56,082 bases of DNA from Acetobacterium malicum subsp. dehalogenans DSM 11527 (GCF_000472665.1 NZ_AXAC01000023.1:1603-57684), one strand, 5' to 3'; shown: positions 34,388-44,501, counted from the first letter of the stretch. Made by a program: numbers and translations. The notes: generated by a model from the letters alone, not told the origin.

Positions 34388-35494
34388 ATGGCAGAAAAGA
34401 TTTATCTGGCATCACCGCACATGAGTGATGAAGGATTTGAAATGGAATATATCAAGGAAGCATTTGCCACCAATTGGATCGCACCGCTGGGTCCGAACGT
34501 TAATGAATTCGAAAAGGAATTTGCGTCAAAAGTTGGAGCTAAATATGCCGCGGCAGTGAATACAGGGACAGCAGCAATTCATCTGGCACTGAGAGCGGTT
34601 GGAATAGGAGCAGGTGATATTGTCTTTTGTCCATCGCTCACTTTTTCAGCAACCGTCAATCCAATTATTTATGAAAAGGCGATTCCGGTATTTATTGACA
34701 GTGATGAAGAAACCTGGAATATCTGTCCAATTGCATTAGAAGAGGCTTTTCAGAAATATCCCCAGGTAAAAGCTGTGATTGTAGTTCATCTTTATGGTCT
34801 ATCAGCTGATATGGATAGAATAATGGCGATTTGCAACCGTCATGGGGTAACCGTAATTGAAGATGCTGCGGAATCTCTGGGAACCATATATAAAGGCAGA
34901 CAGACCGGTACCTTTGGGGAGTATGGTGTATTTAGTTTTAATGGAAATAAGATTATAACTACTTCTGGTGGTGGTATGCTGGTTTCAGATAATCAAGCTA
35001 AAATTGAAAAGGTACGATTCTGGTCAACCCAATCGCGAGATTCAGCAAGGCACTATCAGCATAGTGAATTGGGTTTTAATTATCGAATGAGTAATATTTC
35101 TGCCGGTATCGGCCGCGGTCAGTTAAAAGTGCTGGATCAAAGGGTCGCCAAGAAAAAATACATATTTGAATTTTATAAAAGAGAGCTGCAACAATTGCCC
35201 GGGATTCAGTTTATGCCGATCAATGATTGGAATGATCCAAACTACTGGTTGAGTTGTATAACCTTAGCAGGATCAATAAAACCACTGGATATAATGGCGG
35301 CTCTGGAAGAAGAAAATATTGAATCACGACCGCTCTGGAAACCCATGCATCAGCAACCCTTTTTTGAGTGGTGTGACTATATTGGCGGAACTGTGTCGGA
35401 GAAACTGTTTGAGTCAGGTGTTTGTTTGCCCTCTGATACGAAGATGACAGACTCAGATCAGAAACGAATCTGTCAGATTATTAAAGGATTGTGA
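34388..35494 (+). CDS. DegT/DnrJ/EryC1-type sugar aminotransferase (PglE/EpsN-like)
   Basis: 368 residues, PLP fold type I. The lysine that holds PLP is Lys188 in FNGNKIITTSGGG, as in PglE, EpsN and related UDP-4-keto-6-deoxy-GlcNAc aminotransferases. Next to it are an initiating sugar-phosphate transferase and a left-handed-helix acetyltransferase, so the set probably makes UDP-N,N'-diacetylbacillosamine or a close relative. The 4,6-dehydratase (PglF/EpsC type) is not in the window and must be elsewhere. RBS AGGAGG. Confidence 0.9.
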   Translation: MAEKIYLASPHMSDEGFEMEYIKEAFATNWIAPLGPNVNEFEKEFASKVGAKYAAAVNTGTAAIHLALRAVGIGAGDIVFCPSLTFSATVNPIIYEKAIPVFIDSDEETWNICPIALEEAFQKYPQVKAVIVVHLYGLSADMDRIMAICNRHGVTVIEDAAESLGTIYKGRQTGTFGEYGVFSFNGNKIITTSGGGMLVSDNQAKIEKVRFWSTQSRDSARHYQHSELGFNYRMSNISAGIGRGQLKVLDQRVAKKKYIFEFYKRELQQLPGIQFMPINDWNDPNYWLSCITLAGSIKPLDIMAALEEENIESRPLWKPMHQQPFFEWCDYIGGTVSEKLFESGVCLPSDTKMTDSDQKRICQIIKGL

Positions 35495-35500
35495 TCAGCG

Positions 35501-36118
35501 ATGATCTATAAAAGATTTATAAAAAGACCGATGGATTTTTGTTTATCTTTGACAGCAATCATTGTCCTTTCACCAGTACTTCTTGTTTTAGTTCTGATGA
35601 TCAGAAAAAAATTGGGCAGTCCGGTACTATTTAAACAAAAAAGACCGGGCTTAAATGAAAAGATATTTACCCTTTATAAGTTTAGAACCATGACCGATCA
35701 GCGGGATGAAAAAGGAGGACTACTGCCAGATGATCAACGACTGACCAAGTTTGGAAATTTTCTCAGATCCACCAGTCTGGATGAGCTGCCGGAACTTGTG
35801 AATGTGGTTAAAGGTGACATGGCTGTTATTGGTCCGAGACCATTGCTGGTACAATACTTGCCCCTTTACAACCAAAAGCAAAAAAGGCGACATGAGGTCA
35901 GGCCGGGGTTGTCCGGGTTGGCTCAGGTAAATGGACGCAATGCCATTAGCTGGGAAGCGAAATTTGATCTTGATGTCCAGTATGTAGACTCAATCAGTTT
36001 TGTGGGAGATTGGAAGATTATCCTCTTAACACTAAAAAAGGTCTTCAAACGAGAGGGAATTAATGCAAATGCATCAACAACAATGGAGTTATTTCAGGGC
36101 ACAAGAGTAGACGATTAA
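35501..36118 (+). CDS. Initiating sugar-1-phosphate transferase (PglC/EpsL-like)
   Basis: 205 residues, small polyprenyl-phosphate glycosyl-1-phosphate transferase. A membrane re-entrant N-terminus (~12-32) is followed by KRPGLNEKIF, YKFRTMT, the Asp-Glu dyad in TSLDELPELVNV, and GDMAVIGPRPLL. It loads a sugar-phosphate, probably di-N-acetylbacillosamine, on undecaprenyl phosphate to start each repeat unit. It begins 6 bases after the aminotransferase gene. Confidence 0.93.
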   Translation: MIYKRFIKRPMDFCLSLTAIIVLSPVLLVLVLMIRKKLGSPVLFKQKRPGLNEKIFTLYKFRTMTDQRDEKGGLLPDDQRLTKFGNFLRSTSLDELPELVNVVKGDMAVIGPRPLLVQYLPLYNQKQKRRHEVRPGLSGLAQVNGRNAISWEAKFDLDVQYVDSISFVGDWKIILLTLKKVFKREGINANASTTMELFQGTRVDD

Positions 36119-36180
36119 GAAAAATAGAAGATGAGAACCACTATAAATTTCACGATACTAATCGAAAGGAGACCGGCATT

Positions 36181-36801
36181 GTGAAGAAAAAATTATTGAT
36201 CATCGGCGCAAGCGGGCATGGAAAAGTTGTTGTCGATATTGCGATTAAAATGAATAAATGGAGACATATCGCATTTCTCGATGATGATCCATCAATTACT
36301 GAGTGTATGGGATTTAGTGTTAGAGGGAAAACAGAGGATGCCTTTAAATATGCAGATGAAGCTGATATTTTTGTCGCTGTTGGAAACAATGAAATTAGAG
36401 AGAAGGTTCAAAATAAGCTCGAGTCAGCGGGGATAAAGTCACCACTCTTAATTCATCCTTCGGCGATTATTGGGTCCGAGGTGGAAGTTGGAAATGGTAC
36501 AGTGATTATGGCTGGTGTCGTAGTTAACAGTGCCACTCGAATCGGCAAAGGCTGTATTATCAATACCGCGGCGACATTAGACCATGATAATCGTATTGCT
36601 GATTTTGTTCATATATCGCCTGGAGCACATTTGGCCGGGATGGTGGCGGTTGGTAAAAAAACCTGGATTGGAATTGGCAGTACCATCAGTAATAATTTGA
36701 CCATTACCGGCAACTGTAAAATTGGCGCCGGTGCGGTTGTGGTAAAAACCATAGCTGAATCGGGAACCTATGTGGGTGTTCCGGCAAGGAGTATCCGTTG
36801 A
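36181..36801 (+). CDS. Sugar N-acetyltransferase (PglD/EpsM-like)
   Basis: 206 residues. A Rossmann-like N-terminus (IIGASGHGKVVVDIA) is followed by hexapeptide repeats of a left-handed beta helix (GSEVEVGNGTVIMAG, CIINTAATLDHDN) and a GAGAVV end, as in PglD/NeuD. It acetylates the amino sugar made by the upstream aminotransferase with acetyl-CoA. The start is GTG with AAAGGAGA. Its stop overlaps the next start (TGATG). Confidence 0.92.
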   Translation: MKKKLLIIGASGHGKVVVDIAIKMNKWRHIAFLDDDPSITECMGFSVRGKTEDAFKYADEADIFVAVGNNEIREKVQNKLESAGIKSPLLIHPSAIIGSEVEVGNGTVIMAGVVVNSATRIGKGCIINTAATLDHDNRIADFVHISPGAHLAGMVAVGKKTWIGIGSTISNNLTITGNCKIGAGAVVVKTIAESGTYVGVPARSIR

Positions 36802-38054
36802 TGAAAAAAACTGTCTGGATTTGGAATCACTATGCTACCAATATGTATCAGGATCGTGCCGGCCGACATTACTCTTTTGCCGAAAATCTACTCAAAAGAG
36901 GTTATAACCCCATCATTTTCTGTGCCTCGACTAATCATTTTTCAAATGAAAACATTGAAATCATGAATAAAAAATATCGAGTGGATACAATCGATGAGAT
37001 CACGTTTGTGATTGTAAAAACCCCTGATTACGTTGGAAATGCCAAAAAAAGACTGTATAATATGCTGACTTTTTATAAAAATCTGTTCCCGGTTGCGAAA
37101 GAATACGCCCAAATAAATGGGAAACCGGATCTAATCCTGGCGTCAAGTGTTCATCCCCTCACACTGATTGCTGGCATTCAGATGGCAAAAAAGTTTAAAG
37201 TTCCATGTATTTGTGAAGTGCGGGATCTCTGGCCAGAAAGTATTGTCGCCTACGGCGGTTTAAAGCGAACCAGTTTTATTGCAAAAGCTCTTTATCGCGG
37301 TGAAAAGTGGATTTATGAAAGGGCCGACAAACTTATTTTTACCATGGAAGGTGGGTCGGATTACATCATTGAACAAGGGTGGAACAAGGAGCAGGGTAGT
37401 TCGATTGATCTCCAAAAAGTATATCACATTAATAATGGTGTTGATCTGGATGCCTTCAAGGAAAATGAAAAGGTTTATAAATTTGAAGATCAGGATTTAG
37501 ACAATGAAAAAACCTTTAAAGTGATCTACACCGGATCAATTCGACTTGTAAATAACGTCAAAACCATTGTTAATGCAGCACAAGTTGTCAAAAATGAATC
37601 GCCCAATGCGATCATTTTCCTTATTTATGGAGATGGCAGTGATCGAAAAAACCTGGAAGACTTCTGTAAAGAGAATAATATTAATAATGTTGTGTTCAAA
37701 GGTTATGTCAATAAAAATAGAATTCCGTATGTTTTAAGCAAGTCAAATCTCAATATTATCCACTTTGAGGACAATCAGATAAAAAAATACGGGGCAAGTC
37801 TCAATAAAATGTTTGAGTATTTTGCCAGCGGTAAACCGACGGTTTCTGACTGTGAGTTTGGTTATGACCTTATAAAAAGATACAATTGCGGAATGGTGGT
37901 TGATCATGCTGACCCAGAACAATTGGCCAAAACCATTATCGAGTTCAGTAATATGTCCAAAAACCAATATGAACAATACTGTAAAAATGCCATAACGGCT
38001 GCGAATGACTATGATTATCAACGATTAACAGAAAAACTTATCGAATTAATTTAA
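36801..38054 (+). CDS. Glycosyltransferase family 4
   Basis: 417 residues from ATG 36801. GT-B fold with an N-terminal half containing ASSVHPLTLIAGI and CEVRDLWPES, typical of WbuB/TagB-like GT4 enzymes, and a C-terminal half with FKVIYTGSIR and a nucleotide site near GASLNKMFEYFASGKPTV. It probably adds the second sugar. Donor unknown. Confidence 0.9.
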   Translation: MKKTVWIWNHYATNMYQDRAGRHYSFAENLLKRGYNPIIFCASTNHFSNENIEIMNKKYRVDTIDEITFVIVKTPDYVGNAKKRLYNMLTFYKNLFPVAKEYAQINGKPDLILASSVHPLTLIAGIQMAKKFKVPCICEVRDLWPESIVAYGGLKRTSFIAKALYRGEKWIYERADKLIFTMEGGSDYIIEQGWNKEQGSSIDLQKVYHINNGVDLDAFKENEKVYKFEDQDLDNEKTFKVIYTGSIRLVNNVKTIVNAAQVVKNESPNAIIFLIYGDGSDRKNLEDFCKENNINNVVFKGYVNKNRIPYVLSKSNLNIIHFEDNQIKKYGASLNKMFEYFASGKPTVSDCEFGYDLIKRYNCGMVVDHADPEQLAKTIIEFSNMSKNQYEQYCKNAITAANDYDYQRLTEKLIELI

Positions 38055-38068
38055 AGGGAGTTATAAAA

Positions 38069-39373
38069 ATGACGATCAAAGACAAATTAATTTCTAAAAC
38101 AGCAATATTAGGTGTGGTCGGTCTTGGTTATGTGGGGCTTCCACTGGCAGTGGAGAAAGCGAAAGCGGGTTTTACAACCATTGGCTTTGATGTACAAAAA
38201 GAAAAAGTTGACATGGTTAATGCCGGTAACAATTATATTGGGGATGTAGTGAATGAAGATCTGGGAAAAATTGTGAAGTCGGGTTTGCTTTCGGCAACAA
38301 CGGATTTCTCCAAGGTAGCAGCTGCTGATTGCGTATGCATTTGCGTGCCAACCCCACTCGATGAGCATCAACAGCCAGATATCAGTTATGTCAAGTCTTC
38401 AGCAGAGAGTATTGTTCCATATATGCACAAAGAAATGCTGATCGTCCTTGAATCGACCACCTATCCCGGAACAACCGAAGAACTGCTTAAACCAATTTTT
38501 GAGTCGTCCGGATTGAAATGCGGTGAAGATTTTTATCTCGCCTTTTCACCTGAACGGGTTGATCCCGGAAACCTGATTTATAAAACGAAAAACACTCCAA
38601 AGGTGACCGGTGGCATCACCCCTCAGTGTACCGAAGTGGCAGCGGCTATGTATGAGAGTATTTTACAAGCCCCCATTTATCGGGTTTCATCACCGGCCGT
38701 AGCCGAAATGGAAAAGATACTTGAAAATACGTATCGAAATATTAATATTGGTCTCGTGAATGAGCTGGCTATGCTGTGCCACAAAATGGGGATCAGTATC
38801 TGGGAGGTAATTGATGCCGCCAAATCAAAACCCTATGGTTTTCAGGCTTTCTATCCAGGTCCAGGGGTCGGTGGCCATTGTATTCCACTGGATCCTTACT
38901 ATCTTTCCTGGAAAGCTCGTGAATACGGGTTTCACACATCAATGATTGAATCGTCAATGATGGTTAACGACCGGATGCCCGAGTATTGCGCTGAACGAGC
39001 CAGTAAAATTTTAAATCACCATAACAAAACGCTAAAAGACTCGAAAATTCTTTTTCTTGGCGTCGCATATAAGCAGGATATTGGCGATTATCGGGAAAGT
39101 CCGGCAATAAAATTAATGGACGAAATCGAAAAAGAAGGTGCCGATATCATTTATTATGATTCATTTGTACCAGAATTCCAGGAACATGGAAAAACACGAA
39201 AAGGTGCTGTGGAACTTACCAGCGAACTTGTTGAATCGGCAGACCTGGTCATCGTCACAACTGCCCATACAAATATCGATTATCATACTATCCAAAAACA
39301 TGCTAAACTTATTTTTGATACAAAAAATGCCATGAAGAACATTGAAGAAAGAGAAAATATTGAGCTGCTTTAA
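38069..39373 (+). CDS. wbpA: UDP-N-acetylglucosamine 6-dehydrogenase (WbpA-like)
   Basis: 434 residues, nucleotide-sugar dehydrogenase family. NAD site GVVGLGYVGLPLA (residues ~13-25), CVPTPLDEHQQPD, GPGVGGHCIPLDP with the active-site Cys, and YKQDIGDYRESPA. It oxidises C6 of a UDP-sugar to the acid. The three following genes form the WbpB-D-E set, so UDP-GlcNAcA is the inferred product, rather than UDP-glucuronate. Confidence 0.9.
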   Translation: MTIKDKLISKTAILGVVGLGYVGLPLAVEKAKAGFTTIGFDVQKEKVDMVNAGNNYIGDVVNEDLGKIVKSGLLSATTDFSKVAAADCVCICVPTPLDEHQQPDISYVKSSAESIVPYMHKEMLIVLESTTYPGTTEELLKPIFESSGLKCGEDFYLAFSPERVDPGNLIYKTKNTPKVTGGITPQCTEVAAAMYESILQAPIYRVSSPAVAEMEKILENTYRNINIGLVNELAMLCHKMGISIWEVIDAAKSKPYGFQAFYPGPGVGGHCIPLDPYYLSWKAREYGFHTSMIESSMMVNDRMPEYCAERASKILNHHNKTLKDSKILFLGVAYKQDIGDYRESPAIKLMDEIEKEGADIIYYDSFVPEFQEHGKTRKGAVELTSELVESADLVIVTTAHTNIDYHTIQKHAKLIFDTKNAMKNIEERENIELL

Positions 39374-39385
39374 GGAGGTGTTACC

Positions 39386-40468
39386 TTGGGTTTAAAATAT
39401 GCATTAATCGGATGCGGAAAAATTTCGGCCAATCATATTGCTGCCGCCCGCGCCAATGATCTTGATATTGTCGCACTGTGTGATGTCTACCCGGATAGCA
39501 TGAATACACTGATTTCAAAATTTGAACTACCGGAAACAATCCATCAGTATACCGATCATCAAGCGCTGATACAAAATGAAAAGCTGGATCTGGTTGCGAT
39601 CTGCACTGAAAATGGTAAGCATGGGTCGATTGCGCTGGATTTTATTGAGGCCGGCTGCAATTTGATCATTGAAAAACCAATTGCCCTTTCGCTTGAAGAA
39701 GCTGATGAAATTATCAAGCGATCCAAAGAAAAAAATGTCAAAGTCAGCGCCTGTCATCAGAATCGTTTTAATCAGTCGGTCATTGAAATTAGAAAAGCCC
39801 TGGACCAAAAACGTTTTGGAAAACTTTTTTATGGGACCGCCCATATCCGCTGGAACCGGGGTCGTGAATATTATGCTGGTTCAAAATGGCGGGGAACCTG
39901 GGAACATGATGGTGGCGCCCTGATGAATCAATGCATTCACAACATCGATCTGCTGAGATGGATGATGGGGGATGATATTATTGAAGTGGTGGGAATGACC
40001 GATAATCTTAATCATCCCTATATCGAAGCGGAAGACTTTGGGATCGCTCTGATCCGTTTTGCTAATGGCAGTTATGGCATTGTTGAAGGAACGACGACAA
40101 TTTACCCCAAAAATCTGGAAGAAACACTTTACTTGTTTGGTGAAAAGGGAACGGTCAAAGCAGCCGGTCAGTCGGTCAATATTATTGAAGAATGGCAATT
40201 TTCGGATGCTCGGGATGACTCCGAAGAAATTAAAGAACGGTTTAGCATGAATCCTCCCAATGTCTATGGCTACGGACATACACCCTATTATGCAGATGTT
40301 ATTGATGCGATTAAAAATGACCGGGAACCATCGATCACAGCGGAAGACGGTCGCAGAGCAGTGGAACTTATTCTGGCAATCTACAAATCGGCTGCAGAAG
40401 GACAGCGGATCAGATTGCCATTGGAAAAATGTAGTACCACAGATTTTAAAGGGAGATTTGAAAAATGA
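39386..40468 (+). CDS. wbpB: UDP-GlcNAcA 3-dehydrogenase (WbpB-like, Gfo/Idh/MocA)
   Basis: 360 residues. Rossmann GCGKISANHIAAA, CTENGKHGSIAL, EKPIALSLEEAD and the second-domain MNQCIHNIDLLRWMMG. In the Pseudomonas route WbpB oxidises C3 of UDP-GlcNAcA, giving a ketone for WbpE. The start is TTG 39386 with AAGGAGG. It overlaps the next gene by 4 bases (ATGA). Confidence 0.9.
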   Translation: MGLKYALIGCGKISANHIAAARANDLDIVALCDVYPDSMNTLISKFELPETIHQYTDHQALIQNEKLDLVAICTENGKHGSIALDFIEAGCNLIIEKPIALSLEEADEIIKRSKEKNVKVSACHQNRFNQSVIEIRKALDQKRFGKLFYGTAHIRWNRGREYYAGSKWRGTWEHDGGALMNQCIHNIDLLRWMMGDDIIEVVGMTDNLNHPYIEAEDFGIALIRFANGSYGIVEGTTTIYPKNLEETLYLFGEKGTVKAAGQSVNIIEEWQFSDARDDSEEIKERFSMNPPNVYGYGHTPYYADVIDAIKNDREPSITAEDGRRAVELILAIYKSAAEGQRIRLPLEKCSTTDFKGRFEK

Positions 40469-41025
40469 GCTATTATGTCCATGAAAGCAGTTATATCGAT
40501 AAGGACGTTAAAATTGGTGCAGGAACGAAGATCTGGCATTTTTGCCACGTACAAGAAGGGGCAGATATTGGCGAAAATTGTTCACTCGGTCAAAATGTCA
40601 ATATTGGCAGTCGCGTAAAAATTGGGAATGGGGTAAAAATTCAGAACAATGTTTCGGTATATGAAGGGGTCGAACTGGAAGATTATGCTTTCTGTGGACC
40701 GTCAATGGTTTTTACAAACGACCTGACCCCACGCAGTAAATATCCCAAAGGTCCGGGTGGTTTTAAAAAGACCCTGGTGAGCTATGGGGCCTCAATTGGC
40801 GCAAATGCGACCATCGTTTGTGGTAACACCATCGGCCGCTGGGCAATGATTGCTTCAGGGGCAGTGGTCACCAAAGATGTTAAAAACTATGCACTGATGG
40901 CCGGGGTACCGGCAAAACAAATCAGCTGGGTTTGCGAATGCGGAACACCATTAAAAGAAGGACTTTCTTGTGAAGCTTGTGGCAGAGCGTACCGCCTGGA
41001 GAATGATCAATTAATTGAAAAGTAA
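40465..41025 (+). CDS. wbpD: N-acetyltransferase (WbpD-like)
   Basis: 186 residues, hexapeptide-repeat left-handed beta helix (KIGAGTKIWHFCHVQEGADIG, the classic WbpD start, then NVNIGSRVKIG). The C-terminus has a CECG...CEACG zinc-like knuckle. It acetylates the 3-amino group to give UDP-2,3-diacetamido-2,3-dideoxyglucuronate. The start overlaps wbpB. Confidence 0.92.
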   Translation: MSYYVHESSYIDKDVKIGAGTKIWHFCHVQEGADIGENCSLGQNVNIGSRVKIGNGVKIQNNVSVYEGVELEDYAFCGPSMVFTNDLTPRSKYPKGPGGFKKTLVSYGASIGANATIVCGNTIGRWAMIASGAVVTKDVKNYALMAGVPAKQISWVCECGTPLKEGLSCEACGRAYRLENDQLIEK

Positions 41026-41054
41026 ATGAATAATACGAGTGGAGAGTGATTTCG

Positions 41055-42176
41055 ATGGAGTTCAGAGATCTAAAAACGCAGTATCAAAAATATAAAGATG
41101 AAATTGATGGTGCCATTCAAAAAGTTTTGTTAAAGGCTGACTTTATCAGTGGTGCAGAAATTCAAATTCTAGAAGAACGGCTGGCTGAATATATTGGTGT
41201 CAAGCACTGTATTTCCTGCGCCAATGGCACTGAAGCGATGACACTGGTGTTGATGGCCTGGGGAATTGAAGCAGAAGATGCGATCTTTGTACCGGATTTT
41301 ACTTTCTTTTCAACGGGTGAAGTTGTCTCTCTAAGCGGTGCAACACCGATATTTGTTGACGTCGATCCAAATACCTTTAATCTCGACACGATAAAATTAG
41401 AAAAGGCCATTCAAAGAGTCATTAAAAAAGGTGAACTCAAACCAAAAGCTATTATTCCGGTGGATCTATTTGGTCTGCCAGCAGACCATAACGAAATTGG
41501 TCGAATTGCCGAAAAATACAATTTGCTTGTTTTGGAAGATGCCGCCCAGGGCTTTGGCGGCAACATTAACGGTCAGAAGGCCGGTAGTTTTGGTCATGCT
41601 GCCACAACATCATTTTTCCCGGCCAAGCCACTCGGTTGTTATGGCGATGGCGGTGCGATTTTTACAAATGACGATCAATTAGCCAGTCTGCTCAACTCAT
41701 TAAAGGTTCACGGTAAGGGAAAAAATAAATATGATAACGTCAGGATTGGACTTAATTCCCGGTTGGATACGATCCAGGCAGCGGTGTTAAATGTCAAACT
41801 AACCGCATTTATTGAACATGAACTTGAGGACGTCAATAAAATCTATCGTCACTATAACAAAAGATTGGATGGAGCTGTCGAAATCCCGGTGATGCCGGCT
41901 GGTTATTATTCCAGCTTTGCTCAATACACCATTAAACTTAAAAGCAAATCGGAACGAGACGCCCTAAAAACCAGATTAGGTGAGCATAAGATTCCGAGTA
42001 TGATTTACTATTCAAAACCAATGCATCGACAGGAAGCTTTTTGCGATCAGGAATTTGATGATGCTGATTATATGGTTACTAATAAGTTATGCGAGACCGT
42101 ATTATCCCTGCCAATGCATCCTTACCTGACCGAGAAAGAAATCGATGAAGTATGTAATTTGATTATCGATGTTTAG
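41055..42176 (+). CDS. wbpE: UDP-3-keto-GlcNAcA aminotransferase (WbpE-like)
   Basis: 373 residues from ATG 41055 with GGAG upstream. DegT family; the PLP lysine is Lys191 in FFPAKPLGCYGDGGA, a motif typical of WbpE/DegT. The N-terminus MEFRDLKTQYQKYKDEID and SCANGTEAM support it. It aminates C3 with glutamate as donor. With wbpA, B and D the pathway is complete to UDP-GlcNAc(3NAc)A; no WbpI 2-epimerase is seen. Confidence 0.92.
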   Translation: MEFRDLKTQYQKYKDEIDGAIQKVLLKADFISGAEIQILEERLAEYIGVKHCISCANGTEAMTLVLMAWGIEAEDAIFVPDFTFFSTGEVVSLSGATPIFVDVDPNTFNLDTIKLEKAIQRVIKKGELKPKAIIPVDLFGLPADHNEIGRIAEKYNLLVLEDAAQGFGGNINGQKAGSFGHAATTSFFPAKPLGCYGDGGAIFTNDDQLASLLNSLKVHGKGKNKYDNVRIGLNSRLDTIQAAVLNVKLTAFIEHELEDVNKIYRHYNKRLDGAVEIPVMPAGYYSSFAQYTIKLKSKSERDALKTRLGEHKIPSMIYYSKPMHRQEAFCDQEFDDADYMVTNKLCETVLSLPMHPYLTEKEIDEVCNLIIDV

Positions 42177-42188
42177 AGGATCTCAGAG

Positions 42189-43292
42189 ATGAATGTTTTA
42201 CATGTGAATTCCTATTACGCTCAAGGAACTTTTTATAAACATTTGTATGATCAACAGATACAAACAGGAATGGCCATCGATGTTTATGTTCCGACGCCAA
42301 TTTCGGTCACTCGTGATTTGGGAAACTATACAACCATCAGCATTAACCATAAAAAGTATGATCGCTATTTATTTCATTTGAAACACACAAAAATTTATCG
42401 GGACATAAAAAAAACCTACCAGCTTGAGGATTATTCAGTGGTTCATGCGCACTCATTATTCTCCAATGGATACATCGCGATGCGAATAAAAAAGGATTTT
42501 GGTATTCCTTATATCGTTGCAGTACGGGATACCGATGCCAATGTCTTTTTTAAACGGATGGTCTGGCTTAGAAAACTTGGGATTAATATTTTGCAAGAAG
42601 CCTCACAGATAATATTTCTGTCAACAACCTATCGCGATGCGGTGGTTGAAAAATATCTGCCAGAGCAGCTGCAAGATGAGATTCTCGCCAAATGCGCAGT
42701 TATTCCCAATGGTATTGATGAATTCTGGCTGGATAATTTAGGTGATCCCAAAATAATTCAAGACAATAACAGGTTGAACCTGTTATTTGTTGGAATGGTC
42801 AATAAAAGAAAAAATATTCCCACAACGATCAAAGCAATTAAACACTTGATCCTTCAGGGATATGAGGTGACATTTACGGTTGTTGGCAAAGTCACCGACA
42901 AGTCAATTTTTGAGCAAATTGAAAAAGAAGATTTTATCCGATATATTTCTCATTGTTCGAAAGAAAAGTTGATTGAGATTTACCGAAACAATGACATATT
43001 TGTGATGCCTTCGATCACCGAGACCTTTGGTCTGGTCTATCCCGAAGCAATGAGTCAGGGATTACCAGTGATTTATACTAAAGGACAAGGTTTTGATGGT
43101 CAATTTGCTGATGGGGAAGTTGGGTTTGCGGTAAATTGTTTTGATGTTGAAGATATTGCCGATAAGATAATCAAAATTAAAAATCACTACAATGATTTGT
43201 CACAAAATGCAATAACGAATGCCCGAAAATTTTGCTGGACTGAAATCTGTGACGAATACAAAATGATATATGAAGCGATCGAGCAAAAGTGA
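42189..43292 (+). CDS. Glycosyltransferase family 4
   Basis: 367 residues, GT-B fold. Pattern VHAHSLFSNGYIAM, VAVRDTDANVFF, VIPNGIDEFW and the EX7E-like MPSITETFGLVYPEAMSQGLPVIYTKG. A retaining transferase using a nucleotide sugar; acceptor and donor unknown. Confidence 0.9.
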   Translation: MNVLHVNSYYAQGTFYKHLYDQQIQTGMAIDVYVPTPISVTRDLGNYTTISINHKKYDRYLFHLKHTKIYRDIKKTYQLEDYSVVHAHSLFSNGYIAMRIKKDFGIPYIVAVRDTDANVFFKRMVWLRKLGINILQEASQIIFLSTTYRDAVVEKYLPEQLQDEILAKCAVIPNGIDEFWLDNLGDPKIIQDNNRLNLLFVGMVNKRKNIPTTIKAIKHLILQGYEVTFTVVGKVTDKSIFEQIEKEDFIRYISHCSKEKLIEIYRNNDIFVMPSITETFGLVYPEAMSQGLPVIYTKGQGFDGQFADGEVGFAVNCFDVEDIADKIIKIKNHYNDLSQNAITNARKFCWTEICDEYKMIYEAIEQK

Positions 43293-43316
43293 TTTTGAAG
43301 AAGGGGGTAGGCCATC

Positions 43317-44501
43317 ATGCAAAAAAAACATATCTGCTTTGTTGTACCAAACTATCCGACACAGAATGATCCGGTTTATACCTTTGTGAGAGAGCTGGTC
43401 TGCTCAATTGCCGTACAGGGATACCCATGTTCAGTCATTGCACCTCAAAGTATCACAAAAAAGCTGCTAAAAAATAAACCAGCCCGGCCTCAATTTTGGC
43501 GGGATTGTGTTAAGGAAGGGGTGTGGGTGGATGTTTATCAGCCCCGAGTACCGTCATTTTCAAACCTTAATATTTTTGGGAGGAACCTTTCGGCACTCTT
43601 TGCCCAAAAAGCAGTTATTCGTGTTTTTTCAAAAATAAGGCCGCGGCCGGACATAATCTATGCTCATTTTTGGCATTCTGGGGTAACCGCTGGTTTAATC
43701 AGTAAAAGGTATGGAATTCCTTTTTTTGTGGCAACCGGTGAAAGTAAGATTTGGGTGGAAAGTCTCTTTACCCGCCAAACGATTCAAAAAGCTCTTGCTG
43801 ATATAAGCGGTGTGATCTGTGTTTCAACTAAAAATTTAGATGAAAGTATTGAACTTAAGCTTGCGACACGAAATAAGATGATCGTGATTCCAAACGCCGT
43901 TGACCCGGAAAAATTCTACAAAATTGATAAACGTGAAATCAGAAACAAACTAGGATTCAGTCAGGAAGACTTTATTGTTTCATTCATGGGTTCATTTGAT
44001 CAACGCAAAGGTGTTTTGCGCTTGTCCGAAGCTGTGAAGCAAGTGGAGCAGACGAAAGCAATCTATATTGGTTCAGGAGCTCTTATACCAACAGGCGATG
44101 AAATTGTGTTTATGGGTAAACTGCCTCATGATCAGATCTGTGAATATTTAAATTGTGCAGATGTGTTTGTTTTGCCAACCCTGGCCGAGGGATGCAGTAA
44201 TGCGATTCTTGAAGCAATGGCCTGCGGATTGCCGATTATCTCTTCTGAGCTCAGTTTTAATGATGATATCTTAAACGATCTTTATGCCATCCGGGTGGAT
44301 AGTATGGATATCGTAGCCATAGCTGAAGCAATCAGAAGTTTAAAAAATGATGATAATCGGCGTAAAAGAATGGCAACAAGTGCTTTGGAGCAGTCACAAG
44401 AATATCATATCAATAATCGGGCTGAAAAAATAGTGCGGTTTATTAACAATTCGATTAATGACGAAAAAGAGGTTCAAAATGATAACCAGGAAATCAACTA
44501 A
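43317..44501 (+). CDS. Glycosyltransferase family 4
   Basis: 394 residues. VVPNYPTQNDPVYTFVREL, IYAHFWHSG, VIPNAVDPEKF and LPTLAEGCSNAILEAMACGLPII give a GT4 enzyme with the EX7E motif. RBS GAAGGGGG. The last 23 bases overlap the polymerase start, so coupling is likely. Confidence 0.9.
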   Translation: MQKKHICFVVPNYPTQNDPVYTFVRELVCSIAVQGYPCSVIAPQSITKKLLKNKPARPQFWRDCVKEGVWVDVYQPRVPSFSNLNIFGRNLSALFAQKAVIRVFSKIRPRPDIIYAHFWHSGVTAGLISKRYGIPFFVATGESKIWVESLFTRQTIQKALADISGVICVSTKNLDESIELKLATRNKMIVIPNAVDPEKFYKIDKREIRNKLGFSQEDFIVSFMGSFDQRKGVLRLSEAVKQVEQTKAIYIGSGALIPTGDEIVFMGKLPHDQICEYLNCADVFVLPTLAEGCSNAILEAMACGLPIISSELSFNDDILNDLYAIRVDSMDIVAIAEAIRSLKNDDNRRKRMATSALEQSQEYHINNRAEKIVRFINNSINDEKEVQNDNQEIN

